From contig RBWT01000002.1 in assembly GCA_004010275.1 (NCBI GenBank), positions 1 to 64,000 of the forward strand: DNA of 64,000 nt, given 5' to 3'. A program made the position numbers and the translations under genes. Under the pieces are notes generated by a model. The model was not told the DNA's origin. It saw nothing but the letters and a program-made list of their open reading frames with translations, and ran no database searches. This document shows positions 46,956 to 55,405 of this stretch, piece after piece. Origin of the DNA: Streptomyces huasconensis (GTDB lineage Bacteria > Actinomycetota > Actinomycetes > Streptomycetales > Streptomycetaceae). The number at the start of each line of letters is the position of its first letter. The stretch's first letter is position 1.

Positions 46956-47189
46956 ATCCGCTCCCGTAACTCCCGTACATCGGCCCCGACCGCCGAAGCG
47001 AGCGCCTGGGCTGAGGTCCTGGTCCGCTGCCGCCTCCTGCACGTCGCCGTCCTGGTCCCGAACGGTCAGTGGCTCGTGCAGAGCACGCCCGAAGTCCCCG
47101 TCCGCGTCCTGGACGGGCCCGCCGCCCTGGTCGATCTCGCCGCCCAGATCCAGCACCACACCCGTACCACGAGGAACCGCACCCGATGA
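46956..47189 (+). CDS. small protein upstream of mobC, apparent ATC start
   Basis: A clean frame of about 77 residues (EASAWAEVLVRCRLLHVAVL, then VPNGQWLVQSTPEVPVRVLD and GPAALVDLAAQIQHH) ends in a TGA that overlaps the next gene's ATG. The only start near the ribosome-binding site (GGAG, 46944-46947) is ATC at 46956; no ATG, GTG or TTG occurs in frame before it. ATC may be a true rare start or a base error for ATG. Unknown family. Confidence 0.5.
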   Translation: MRSRNSRTSAPTAEASAWAEVLVRCRLLHVAVLVPNGQWLVQSTPEVPVRVLDGPAALVDLAAQIQHHTRTTRNRTR

Positions 47190-47809
47190 CTCACCCGCAC
47201 GAACCCCAGCTCAACTCCGCGATTGAGCCGGACGTCAACGCCCCCTCGCGGGGAGCAAGTTGGGGCGGAAGCAATGCTTCCGCCGACCCCGCCCCCAAGG
47301 GGCCGGGAGCGGACCAGCACCAGGGGGCGCAGGTCCGGCAGGTTTCGACCGAGGGCGGACCGAAGCCTAGGGGGAACAACCAAACCAGCCACCGTCGTCG
47401 CCGCCGCTCATCTTCCCGTCAGCGCCCACGTCAGCCACGCGAGACCAAGCGCCTGCGCCAGCTCAGCGCGCGTTTCAACGATGCCGAGTTCGCCCTCATC
47501 AAGTCCGCCGCCGCACAGTCGAACCTGTCTGTCGCCGCATTCCTTGCCCGCTCCGCCCTGCGCGCCGCCCGCGATCGTGACCGCACCGCCGCCGAGATCG
47601 CCGACGACCGCGAAGTAATCACCGCCCTGTTCGACACCCGCCGCCGCCTCGGCTGGGCAGGCAGCAACCTCAACCAGGCCGTCAAGGCCCTCAACTCCGG
47701 TGCCGAGGTGCCGCAGCTCGATACGGTCATCGCCGCGGTCCGCACCGCTGCCGACCGCGTCCATGAGGCCGCATCCAGGGTCATCGCCCGTCAGCAGACG
47801 TCGGCATGA
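47186..47809 (+). CDS. mobC: MobC-family mobilisation (relaxosome accessory) protein
   Basis: 207 residues. The first 80 are low complexity (Pro/Gly/Arg) and cover a candidate oriT hairpin. The conserved domain starts near residue 85: ETKRLRQLSARFNDAEFALI, AQSNLSVAAFLARSALRA and RRRLGWAGSNLNQAVKALNS, the MobC pattern that helps the relaxase open oriT. It overlaps the relaxase gene by ATGA. The true start could be further downstream. Confidence 0.78.
   Translation: MTHPHEPQLNSAIEPDVNAPSRGASWGGSNASADPAPKGPGADQHQGAQVRQVSTEGGPKPRGNNQTSHRRRRRSSSRQRPRQPRETKRLRQLSARFNDAEFALIKSAAAQSNLSVAAFLARSALRAARDRDRTAAEIADDREVITALFDTRRRLGWAGSNLNQAVKALNSGAEVPQLDTVIAAVRTAADRVHEAASRVIARQQTSA
47264..47284. other. 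candidate oriT hairpin
   Basis: GGCGGAAGC-AAT-GCTTCCGCC is a perfect 9-bp inverted repeat with a 3-nt loop, flanked by CCCCTCGCGGGG on the left and a C-rich run on the right. It lies in the non-conserved 5' part of mobC, next to the relaxase gene, where an origin of transfer is expected. No nic consensus can be assigned. Confidence 0.4.
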
Positions 47810-49509
47810 TCCCCAGCGTCAACAAGTCCGGCGACCGGACCATCGGTTTGCTCTACTACCTGTACGGGCCCGGGCGTGCCGAGGAGCATGTCGACCCCCA
47901 CCTCGTCACGTCCTTCGACGGCATGGCGCCCGACCCCGGCCGTGCCGACGATTTCGCCACCGCCATCAAGGATCTGGCGGCCCTCCTCGACCAGCCCGTC
48001 CAGGCCCTGCCCGCGCACGCCCGGCCCGCCAAGCACGTGTGGCACACCTCGGTACGCACCGCGCCCGGCGACCGCACCTTGTCCGAAGACGAATGGGCGG
48101 ACGTAGCCCGCCGTGTCGTCGCCGCCACGGGCATCGACCCGGGAGAGGGCGAACCGGGCTGCCGCTGGGCAGTCGTCCGGCATGCAGACGATCACATCCA
48201 CATCGTCGCCACCCTCGTGTGCGAAGACGGAAGCCGGCCAGACGACTTCCGCTCCGGCAAGCGGGCCCAAGCCGAATGCCGTCTCATCGAGCAGGAGTTG
48301 GGTCTAACTCGGGTCACCGCGGGCGACGGCACCGCCGCCAAGCGGCCCACCAGTGCGGAGCGCTACAAAGCGGAGCGTCAGGGCCGGGAGCAGACCGCCC
48401 GCGAGGAACTGCGCGAGACCGTCCGCCGCGCCGTGGCCGGCGCCCAGAATGAAGAGGAGTTCTTCGACCGGCTGGCCGCCGCTGGGCTGCTCATCCGCAA
48501 GCGCCAAGCGCCATCCGGTGACCTACTCGGCTACAAGGTCGCGCTGGTCGACGACCGTAACGAGGACGACGAGCCGGTCTACTTCGCGGGCTCCACGCTG
48601 GCCCCCGACCTCTCGCTGCCCCGCATTCGCGAACGCTGGTCCGGCCGGCAGCAGGACCCCTCTGCCGATGCCCGCCCTGGCGCGCCGAGCGGTCCGGCGC
48701 AGGCTCGGCGCCGCGCGGCAGCCGCTGCCTGGCAGGCGGTCCTGATCATCGACCACGGCAACGACCAGCAGGTCGCGCGTACGTCGCGGCGACCGGAGAG
48801 GTCCTTGACGCCCTGGCCAAGACCTCCGCCGCCCACACCCGCAAACAACTCCGTGACGCGGCACGGGCCTTCGAACGGGCATCCCGCTCCCATATACAGG
48901 CCGCCTCGCGGACACGACCGCGCGCTGCGCCAGGCCGCCCGCGACCTCATCTACGGCGGACCTGCCCTGGGGCGCGGAGAGGACGGCGCCACCACCGCCA
49001 TGGTGATCGACATGGTCGCCTTCCTGGTCATCGCCGCGGCCCACTGGCACGGCCGCAAGAACCACGCCCAGCAGGCCGCTGCCGCCCGTCAAGCCGCCGA
49101 ACACCTGCGCTCGGCCTACCACTCCGCCGCACAGCATCCGATGGCCGTGCTGCGCCACCGTGGCCGTCGCCTCTCCCAACCGCTGCAGCACCGCCAGGTG
49201 GCCCACCTGCGGCAGGCAGTTCCGGAGCTGGCCGAGCAGATCCTCGCCGAGCCCGGCTGGCACGCGCTCGCCGCCACCCTCGCCGACGTCGAGGCCGCCG
49301 GCCACGAACCCGCCACCCTGCTCGCCGAGGCCGTCGCACGCCGCGAACTCGACACCGCCGAATCGGTCAGCGACGTCCTGGTCTGGCGGCTGCGTCACCT
49401 GGCCGATCTGCCCGCCGTGCCTGAGCCGGGCACCACTACGCCGCAGCGCGCCGGGCGGCCGAAGCGGCCCTCCCCCAGGGACAACAACCGGCCCAGGAGG
49501 GCAAGGTGA
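47806..49509 (+). CDS. MobA/VirD2-type relaxase
   Basis: 567 residues. The nuclease domain fills the first 200: candidate Tyr17/18/20 in GLLYYLYGPGR, an extended strand KHVWHTSVRTAPGDR and the metal motif HADDHIHI (His126, His130, His132). It nicks oriT and leads the strand into a recipient. The C-terminal part is helical with a hydrophobic patch (MVIDMVAFLVIAAAHWH). Between about 48770 and 48905 the frame reads Pro/Arg-rich noise, while another frame encodes AYVAATGEVLDALAKTSAAH and LRDAARAFERASRSHIQAA, so two compensating indels hide about 45 residues. Confidence 0.82.
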   Translation: MIPSVNKSGDRTIGLLYYLYGPGRAEEHVDPHLVTSFDGMAPDPGRADDFATAIKDLAALLDQPVQALPAHARPAKHVWHTSVRTAPGDRTLSEDEWADVARRVVAATGIDPGEGEPGCRWAVVRHADDHIHIVATLVCEDGSRPDDFRSGKRAQAECRLIEQELGLTRVTAGDGTAAKRPTSAERYKAERQGREQTAREELRETVRRAVAGAQNEEEFFDRLAAAGLLIRKRQAPSGDLLGYKVALVDDRNEDDEPVYFAGSTLAPDLSLPRIRERWSGRQQDPSADARPGAPSGPAQARRRAAAAAWQAVLIIDHGNDQQVARTSRRPERSLTPWPRPPPPTPANNSVTRHGPSNGHPAPIYRPPRGHDRALRQAARDLIYGGPALGRGEDGATTAMVIDMVAFLVIAAAHWHGRKNHAQQAAAARQAAEHLRSAYHSAAQHPMAVLRHRGRRLSQPLQHRQVAHLRQAVPELAEQILAEPGWHALAATLADVEAAGHEPATLLAEAVARRELDTAESVSDVLVWRLRHLADLPAVPEPGTTTPQRAGRPKRPSPRDNNRPRRAR

Positions 49510-49588
49510 TTACTGAATCCGCAAGTTGCAGCAGGTCAGCGGCCTGGGGCACTCTCCGTGTGCCGATCAACGACGAAGAGGGGGACAG

Positions 49589-50041
49589 ATGTTTCGACGA
49601 CGTGCTGACCGCGAGTTCCGTGACGCCCAGCTCGCCGGCCAGGCTCTGCTGGAGGCACAGGCGACCTGGGCAGCGCCCGACTTCTTCAGCCCGGCGGCCG
49701 AGCCGACGCCGACCGCGCAGGACGGCACGGGCATCGAGGAGGTGCCCGACTTCCTGCCGCCGGACCTTCGCGTGCCCTCACGCCACGAAGTCGAAGGACT
49801 GATGATGCGCTGGGAGCAGCCGCTCGTCGTCGATGGCGAGGTTCGTGAGTGCCCGCAGTGCGGCGCGTACCGGGACTGGATCGTCTTCAGCATGCGCGAC
49901 GACACGATCTGGCTGCGCTGCCGCGCCGGCCACAACACTGCCGAGCCGCGTCTGGACCCGGCCTGGTACAACCGCAACTCCGGTCCTGTGGACCACTTTC
50001 ACCCCACCCTGGACGACGGCCTGCGCCACCTGGGCCACTGA
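49589..50041 (+). CDS. hypothetical protein with zinc-ribbon-like CPQCG motif
   Basis: 150 residues (MFRRRADREFRDAQLAGQAL, PDFLPPDLRVPSRHEVEGLM, ECPQCGAYRDWIVFSMRDDT, WLRCRAGHNTAEPRLDPAWY). The C-x2-C..C..H spacing suggests one zinc site. ATG 49589 follows GAGGGGGAC. It is found next to relaxases in this kind of element; function unknown. Confidence 0.68.
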   Translation: MFRRRADREFRDAQLAGQALLEAQATWAAPDFFSPAAEPTPTAQDGTGIEEVPDFLPPDLRVPSRHEVEGLMMRWEQPLVVDGEVRECPQCGAYRDWIVFSMRDDTIWLRCRAGHNTAEPRLDPAWYNRNSGPVDHFHPTLDDGLRHLGH

Positions 50042-50122
50042 CCACCCGTAACCCCTCCCGCCGACAGCGGATCGCGTGTCGGCCCACGTCAGACCGTCCG
50101 CTCGCACACCAAGGGGTTTCGC

Positions 50123-50800
50123 ATGCGTCACCACACCACGACCGCCCTTGCCCTGACCACACTCGCCGCACTCGCCCTAACCGCCTGCTCCGCAGGCACC
50201 TCGCCGACCGCGACCTCCGCGCCCCGTGGTGGAAGCGACGCCGTCGGCGCCAAGCCGCTGTCCTCAGCCGCGCTGAGCAAACGGCTCCTGACCGAGAGGG
50301 ACTTGGGCAAGGGCTACGTACCCATGCCCGAGCGAACTCAGCACAACGACGACGTCACGGTGATCGGCTGCCCCGCCCTCGACAAGCTCGGCGGGGACGC
50401 GGCGACCGGCCAGAGCCTCGACTTCCCGAACAAGGCGAAGGCCGCGTTCACCTTCAGCGGCAGCAGCAACTCCGAGGTGAGCGAGGAGCTCTACAGCAAC
50501 ACCGCCAGCAAGCTGTCCGACGGCGTCGGCCGCATCTTCGACGCGATGGCCTCCTGCCCCAAGTACCAAGTCGTCTCGGGTAGCACCGCCATCGACATGA
50601 CCACTGAGACAGCCACCGCACCCGACCTCGGGGACGAGCGCTGGAGCCATCTGCTGACCTACGCGGCCAGCGGGCAGCGTACCGTCGTCAAGCAGACAGC
50701 AGTCCGCGCCGGGAACATCGTGGTGATCTTCTCCGGGTCACCAGCCCTCGTTGACGCCCACCTCGACAAGGCACTGAACAAGGCACGAGCCCACGGATGA
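50123..50800 (+). CDS. secreted lipoprotein
   Basis: 225 residues with a clear lipobox (LAALALTACSAG). The mature part (LTERDLGKGYVPMPERTQHN, VIGCPALDKLGGDAATGQSL, SSNSEVSEELYSNTASKLSD, ASCPKYQVVSGSTAIDM) has two Cys that may form a disulphide and resembles PknH-extracellular-like sensor lipoproteins. Function unknown. A small membrane protein follows immediately. Confidence 0.78.
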   Translation: MRHHTTTALALTTLAALALTACSAGTSPTATSAPRGGSDAVGAKPLSSAALSKRLLTERDLGKGYVPMPERTQHNDDVTVIGCPALDKLGGDAATGQSLDFPNKAKAAFTFSGSSNSEVSEELYSNTASKLSDGVGRIFDAMASCPKYQVVSGSTAIDMTTETATAPDLGDERWSHLLTYAASGQRTVVKQTAVRAGNIVVIFSGSPALVDAHLDKALNKARAHG

Positions 50801-50841
50801 AATCCTTACCCGCCGTGCAATACGTAGAAGGGTGCTCCCGG

Positions 50842-51063
50842 ATGTCCACTTTGCATGACTCCGCCTCCGATGCACCACCCATTCTTTGGCTGGGTGGTGG
50901 GACTGCTGCGCTGTTTGGCTTGTTCGCCTGGGCGTTCACTGGCAACCCGCGGTGGTGGCTGGTGGGCGTCATCTGCGGGGTGTGCGTGAGCCTCGTCGCG
51001 TTCGGCGTACGCACCATCTTCCGCAATCACGAGATCGGTCAGCGCGCCAACCACATCGTGTGA
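50842..51063 (+). CDS. small two-helix membrane protein
   Basis: 73 residues with two hydrophobic helices (PILWLGGGTAALFGLFAWAF, WWLVGVICGVCVSLVAFGV). Start ATG 50842 is more likely than 50797, which overlaps the lipoprotein stop. No family recognised. Confidence 0.55.
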   Translation: MSTLHDSASDAPPILWLGGGTAALFGLFAWAFTGNPRWWLVGVICGVCVSLVAFGVRTIFRNHEIGQRANHIV

Positions 51064-51187
51064 GGCAGCACTCAACTGTGCCCCTGCCACTTCTGGCAGG
51101 GGCACAGTCATTTCGCCAGGCGTTGCTGAGCGGCTGCATTCTCCCCCACGCCCACCACCACCGACCGCATGCGAGAAGATATCGATC

Positions 51188-51769
51188 ATGAGTGAGTGGG
51201 GCGTAGCGCTAATCGCGGCAGGATCAGCGATTGCAGGCAGTGCCGTGACCGGCTGGCTCACGCGCAGTGCCGGACTTCGTCAAGCATCCGCAGCACAGCT
51301 GGCCGGCGAGGAACAGGCTGCTGCGGCACGGCACGCTGGAGAGAAGCAGGCCGAGGCCGTCCTCAAGACGGTGCAGCAGACGCTGGAAGCGCAGGCCAGG
51401 AATCAGCAGATCGACGCTAAGCGCGAGGCGTACGTGGCCTTCCTACAAGTCGCCCAGGCGCTCGTCGAAGACCGCAAGCGAGATCAGGGCTCCCTGGACG
51501 AAACGCTTCTGGCTGAGGCCGAGCGGGCCTATCAGGTCTTGCGGTTGGAGGGCACCGACAATGTCACGGCGCATGCGCAGTTTTTGATGGCCGCGATCGA
51601 CGACTCCCTGAGCGATCCTTCGGTGGGCGCAGCGGATCTCGACCGCCACCTGTCCCACTACGTCACCGCGGCTCAGCTCCACCTTCGAGAGCCGTGGCGC
51701 TGGATAGGGAGAAGCCGCAATTCCTGGATCGCAGGCGGATCAACCGAGCCACCTGCCCCAGCCCCCTGA
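51188..51769 (+). CDS. membrane-anchored coiled-coil hypothetical protein
   Basis: 193 residues. One N-terminal helix (VALIAAGSAIAGSAVTGWLT) precedes a long Ala/Glu/Gln-rich coiled coil (GEEQAAAARHAGEKQAEAVL, QQTLEAQARNQQIDAKREAY), then a helical domain (LLAEAERAYQVLRLEGTDNV). Such proteins are common hypotheticals in Streptomyces. It ends before a strong bidirectional terminator. Confidence 0.65.
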   Translation: MSEWGVALIAAGSAIAGSAVTGWLTRSAGLRQASAAQLAGEEQAAAARHAGEKQAEAVLKTVQQTLEAQARNQQIDAKREAYVAFLQVAQALVEDRKRDQGSLDETLLAEAERAYQVLRLEGTDNVTAHAQFLMAAIDDSLSDPSVGAADLDRHLSHYVTAAQLHLREPWRWIGRSRNSWIAGGSTEPPAPAP

Positions 51770-51849
51770 CCCGCACCATCTCCGTTTCGGAGTACGAAGC
51801 AGCCCCTGCACCTGGTCAGCGGGGAGAGTCAGTCAGCGCATACAGCGAA

Positions 51850-51879
51850 GGCCCGGCAGACCAAAGGGTCTGCCGGGCC
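51850..51879. terminator. perfect 13-bp hairpin terminator
   Basis: GGCCCGGCAGACC-AAAG-GGTCTGCCGGGCC lies between the coiled-coil gene (stop 51769) and the converging DUF317 gene (stop 51892). It serves both strands. Confidence 0.85.
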
Positions 51880-51891
51880 CAGCCCTGCTGG

Positions 51892-52578
51892 TCAGCCGCG
51901 GTGGACGATGGTGAGGCGCTTCTCCGCGCTCTGTGGCAGCCGGTGGCGTGCCACCGGGGCCGGGGAGGCGAGCGAGGCGGCGAAGGCCGCGACCAGCTCG
52001 TGGGGGACGCTCGGGCTGAAGTTCGCGCACCACAGGTAGGGGGCGCCGAACGTGGGCTCGGCCCATGCCTGCCAGCCCATCAGGTCCTCCCGCAGGTCGG
52101 CGTCGGCGATCAGGTCCGGCAGCATCTCGAGCGAGATGTGCGAGGTGAAGCCGGGGTCCGTGGCGGCGGTGCGGGGGCGGTCCACGTCACGGATCCAGCC
52201 CTGGGCGCTCAGCGCCGTGACCACCGCCTCTGGCTCCTCGAAGCCCATGTCGGGCACCGCGCTGGCGTCGAGCGCGACGAGGAAGTCGTGCAGTGCCTCG
52301 TGCGGTACGCCGGTGGTGAAGTACGCGTTCCACTGCACCAGGGCGCTGTCGGCATCCGGGCGGGCGGAGATCTGCAGGGCCACGCGCAGGCCGCCGAGTG
52401 TGAACGGGCTGCTGGCCAGGATCCATTCGGCGCCGCGCAGCTCGTCGGGGCTCACGTACAGCAGGGTGTCGCGGGAGGTCGGCCACATGCGCCACCCCAG
52501 GCCGGTGAGGATATCGCCGATGTTCTCGGCGAGGGCGTCGTCATCGCCGCCCAGATGGCGCGGGGTGACCCAGCGCAC
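51892..52578 (-). CDS. DUF317 protein
   Basis: 228 residues with two DUF317-like halves. The first is VTPRHLGGDDDALAENIGDI, then WRMWPTSRDTLLYVSPDEL and WILASSPFTLGGLRVALQIS; the second is FTSHISLEMLPDLIADADLR, then WAEPTFGAPYLWCANFSPSV and PHELVAAFAASLAS. The family is almost restricted to Streptomyces and is frequent on plasmids and integrative elements; function unknown. It is the third of three minus-strand genes here. Confidence 0.85.
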   Translation of the reverse strand: MRWVTPRHLGGDDDALAENIGDILTGLGWRMWPTSRDTLLYVSPDELRGAEWILASSPFTLGGLRVALQISARPDADSALVQWNAYFTTGVPHEALHDFLVALDASAVPDMGFEEPEAVVTALSAQGWIRDVDRPRTAATDPGFTSHISLEMLPDLIADADLREDLMGWQAWAEPTFGAPYLWCANFSPSVPHELVAAFAASLASPAPVARHRLPQSAEKRLTIVHRG

Positions 52579-52606
52579 GGGGTCCGGCGAAGCGGGGTGG
52601 GAGGGA

Positions 52607-53146
52607 TCAGTGGGATGGTGCGGGTGCAGGGGCGCCTCCGTGGGCTCGGGGGTGGTTCACTGCCCGCGGCTGGGGCGGGTGCCGCCGCCGTCGACGTGGC
52701 GGGGCCTCGGTCGGTGCGTGCCAGGTCAGCGCGACCGCGACGTCGGGCAACAGGGGGCCGAACTGTTCGGCCTCGTCCTCGTCCGGCTCGGTGAGGAGCA
52801 GTACGGGGCGGTCCTTCTCATCTCGGGCGGCGGTAACGGGACCGCGCGGTGGGCCGATCGGGAAGTCGGGGTTGAGGGCGAGCTGCACGACGGCGTCGGT
52901 GATCGCAGGCCGACAGCTGGTCGAGCAGGTCGCGACGGTCGTCTCGGACAGGGCGCCGAGCGGCTCGGCGTCCTTGGCCTCGGCGATGAACACCACCCGT
53001 CGGCCGGCGTCGTCACGGGTGGGGACCACGCCGCCCAGGCGGCGGGCCGTGCGGGCGAAGGGGTTGATCCACAGGCGGACCACCACGTCGCGGTCGCTGG
53101 CGGACAGGCGGTCGAGCAGATCGCCGACGGTCAGCTCCGGGGCCAA
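52607..53146 (-). CDS. hypothetical protein with an internal repeat
   Basis: About 179 residues. TTG 53146 follows AAGGAGA. The unit LTVGDLLDRLSASDRDVVVR plus LWINPFA recurs as RDLLDQLSA..ITDAVVQLALNPDFP once a compensated frame slip near 52905-52940 is corrected (the open frame reads ATCSTSCRPA). The C-terminal end is Arg/His/Pro-rich. Function unknown; it lies between two DUF317 genes. Confidence 0.6.
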   Translation of the reverse strand: MAPELTVGDLLDRLSASDRDVVVRLWINPFARTARRLGGVVPTRDDAGRRVVFIAEAKDAEPLGALSETTVATCSTSCRPAITDAVVQLALNPDFPIGPPRGPVTAARDEKDRPVLLLTEPDEDEAEQFGPLLPDVAVALTWHAPTEAPPRRRRRHPPQPRAVNHPRAHGGAPAPAPSH

Positions 53147-53248
53147 GACGCATCTCCTTGCAGTAGCGGGCGCCCCCACAGGGGCCGAGGGCAGGGTACG
53201 TGCCGTACGTGAGCAGCGGCTCCGATCCGCGCGGGGCCTGCGGTCGGT

Positions 53249-53608
53249 TCACAGAGGCCGGGAGGTGGCCAGGACGCGCTGGACCGTGGCCGCGACGATC
53301 TCCGCCGGCGTTTCGGTGTCGAACCGGATCCGGTAGCCGGGGACCTTGGCGGTGCCGGTGACGGCGAGGGTCCAGCCGTCGCCGTCGGTGCCGGGGCGGC
53401 CGAGGGGGAACCATCCGAGGTAGAAGCGGCCGTCCTTGCTGCTGATGTGGACGTCGGCGCGGTCGTCCACGACGAGGTGGAAGAACTCGGCCTTTAACAG
53501 GTCGGTGACCATCGTCGGCTGGCCGGGGCCAAGCTGCCACGAGCGCAGCTGCAAGGCTTCGGTGGTGGTGGAGAATCCGGGGGTGGACGCGTCCACGGTC
53601 ACGGGCAT
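53249..53608 (-). CDS. single-domain DUF317-like protein
   Basis: 119 residues from ATG 53608. WQLGPGQPTMVTDLLKAEFF, HLVVDDRADVHISSKDGRFY, LGWFPLGRPGTDGDGWTLAV and TPAEIVAATVQRVLA form one DUF317-type unit. The 58-bp block at 53644-53701 lies 36 bp upstream and may be its promoter. Function unknown. Confidence 0.72.
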   Translation of the reverse strand: MPVTVDASTPGFSTTTEALQLRSWQLGPGQPTMVTDLLKAEFFHLVVDDRADVHISSKDGRFYLGWFPLGRPGTDGDGWTLAVTGTAKVPGYRIRFDTETPAEIVAATVQRVLATSRPL

Positions 53609-53643
53609 CACCTCTCTGACCTGGGGTTTCGGGGAAGGTCGTC

Positions 53644-53701
53644 TACATTGACATGCCCCTGGCGGCTTCCACCAGTCCTTTCGCGATCTTTCCTGTCTGC
53701 C
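53644..53701 (-). promoter_or_regulatory. 58-bp conserved block, copy B
   Basis: Matches 19548-19605 at 43/58 positions with no gaps and lies just upstream of the DUF317-like start at 53608. The TTGACATG and TTTCCTGTCTGCC parts are invariant between the two copies. Confidence 0.45.
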
Positions 53702-54101
53702 CCCGGCGAACTGCTGTCCGTTGTCATCCAGACCAGTCGTTCTGGCAATGAAGTCAGGCAGCCGAACAAGGCCCGTACCCAAAAGGGTGAACACATCCTC
53801 ATGCAACGCCTCCGCCCTCGGCCAACCCATACCTTTACGGCAGGCCCGGCGGATGCGAGACCGCAACCACCATGCAGAGCAGCGCTGGCACCATCGGCGC
53901 AGGACGCACTGCCAGGTGGCACAGAACGATCGTGCTGCCGACTCCGAGTGGTCACCACTCCGCCGGGCCGCACACGTAACAGGGGCGTACGAGACACCGC
54001 CAATCGTCGCCTCAGATGCCTGGCGAGTGGACTGTATTGGTTGTCAAAGGACAACTGCCGGGCGCGGCTTTCACGCGGCACGGGCAGACGGGCGGGCCAC
54101 C
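53702..54101. other. gap without a supported gene
   Basis: 400 bp between the DUF317 cluster and the GNAT gene. Several open frames cross it, but none shows a ribosome-binding site, consistent codon use or a recognisable domain. This may be where the 17.7-53.7 kb element meets other accessory DNA. Confidence 0.35.
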
Positions 54102-54737
54102 CTATGCACGGGTCGCCGCCGAGGCGGCCCCGAGTTCCACGAGCCTTTGGCGGAGCTGGCCTCGCTGCTCCTCCAGGACCAGCGAGGTGGATGACAGGAC
54201 GAAGACGTTGTCTCGGTAGGGGAGGAACCCGAGCTGCTCCCACCCTCTGGCGATCTTGGCCGTGACGTGGTCCCACTCGGCTTTGTTCCGCAGGCGATCC
54301 GTGCTCAGGTCGGAGACTCCGGGAGCACACGCCACGGCCCGGCATCCGGGCGTCAGCCGGAAGATGGCTTCGGAGGCGAGGATCTCCCCCAAGCCTCGCC
54401 CCCTCCATTCCTCACGCAGGGTGACACGGTCCATGACGAGCAGGGCGGAACCGCTGCACTCCAGCAGTTCCCCGACCTCGTTCGTGTGATAGCCCGTGGC
54501 GGGGTCGAGGAGGGCCTGGGCGATCTCGTAGAGGTCCTCCGACGCCTCCTCCATGGCTGCGTGCGCGTTGCGTCCGCGGTCGAGGTGCACACGAAAGAAG
54601 GTCATCGAACCGGCCGTGCTGTCGCTCACGGTGTGCGCCGGCCAGTCGTCTGCGTTGCACGCGCCGGGCACTGCCGGGCAACGACTGCCGTCACGCTCCC
54701 GGCGCCGGTGGAGGATTTCCACGCTCCACTCTTCCAA
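54102..54737 (-). CDS. GNAT-like acetyltransferase
   Basis: Up to 211 residues. The acetyl-CoA loop is LLVMDRVTLREEWRGRGLGE, with SEAIFRLTPGCRAVACAPGV and the C-terminal WEQLGFLPYRDNVFVLSSTS. The first 44 residues of the open frame (His/Arg/Cys-rich) are doubtful; ATG 54605 (MTFFRVHLDRGRN) or a frame slip upstream is likely. Substrate unknown. Confidence 0.68.
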   Translation of the reverse strand: MEEWSVEILHRRRERDGSRCPAVPGACNADDWPAHTVSDSTAGSMTFFRVHLDRGRNAHAAMEEASEDLYEIAQALLDPATGYHTNEVGELLECSGSALLVMDRVTLREEWRGRGLGEILASEAIFRLTPGCRAVACAPGVSDLSTDRLRNKAEWDHVTAKIARGWEQLGFLPYRDNVFVLSSTSLVLEEQRGQLRQRLVELGAASAATRA

Positions 54738-54894
54738 GGTGTCCGCGTCGGGGGGTGTCGCTCAGCGTGTCGGTGTAGACGATGCGCAGATGCAGTTCGG
54801 ACGGGTCACCAGGAAACGGCTAGGACTCGATCACTGCAGCAGCCGAGCCACGCGGAGGTCTGGAGCCTCACGACGTGGGAGATTAATCGAACAC

Positions 54895-55149
54895 ATGATT
54901 GGATTGCCCGTCATGGAGGCAACACCCGTACCCCGTGATCTCCTGCGAGTGCAGGCCGACTGGTGCCGGACGTACGAGACACTCGGGAACTCGACGGGCA
55001 CGGTCGGGGTGGCGGCTCTGCGCCGCCGCGTTCTGCACCTGTCCGTCCGGATTCTGTGGCATCCGCATTGGGCAGCGCAGGAGAATTCGTCCGCCGCCCG
55101 CGTCGAGCTGCGTCTGCAGGCCAGGGCGATGGAGCCCAGATCAGCGTGA
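54895..55149 (+). CDS. small hypothetical protein
   Basis: 84 residues, or 78 from ATG 54913 (MEATPVPRDLLRVQADWCRT, then YETLGNSTGTVGVAALRRRV and LRLQARAMEPRSA). Helical and Arg-rich. No family recognised. A GGGAG lies 13 nt upstream of the first ATG. Confidence 0.5.
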   Translation: MIGLPVMEATPVPRDLLRVQADWCRTYETLGNSTGTVGVAALRRRVLHLSVRILWHPHWAAQENSSAARVELRLQARAMEPRSA

Positions 55150-55162
55150 GCGGGTAAATCCG

Positions 55163-55405
55163 GTGAGCGGTCGAGCTGCGCAGCCGTATGCGCGCATCAC
55201 GTTGGTGCCGCCTGACGACCAGACCATGGAGGTGCGCCTGTTTGAGCGTTTGCAGCCACCGGACGGTTTCCTTGGCGGTTTCGCATTGACGTCCCGTCGG
55301 GTTGATCTGTCGGTCGTCCCGACGCGTCGGCGCCTGGAGGCTCCGCGGCCGACGAAACCTTCCGGCTGGGTCGTGCTTCCTTCTCTGGCGCCTTGGATGC
55401 ACTGA
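55163..55405 (+). CDS. small hypothetical protein (uncertain)
   Basis: 80 residues from GTG 55163 (MSGRAAQPYARITLVPPDDQ, TMEVRLFERLQPPDGFLGGF, ALTSRRVDLSVVPTRRRLEA). The codon pattern looks coding, but no ribosome-binding site is clear. It follows the previous small gene by 13 bp and may share its transcript. Confidence 0.4.
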   Translation: MSGRAAQPYARITLVPPDDQTMEVRLFERLQPPDGFLGGFALTSRRVDLSVVPTRRRLEAPRPTKPSGWVVLPSLAPWMH

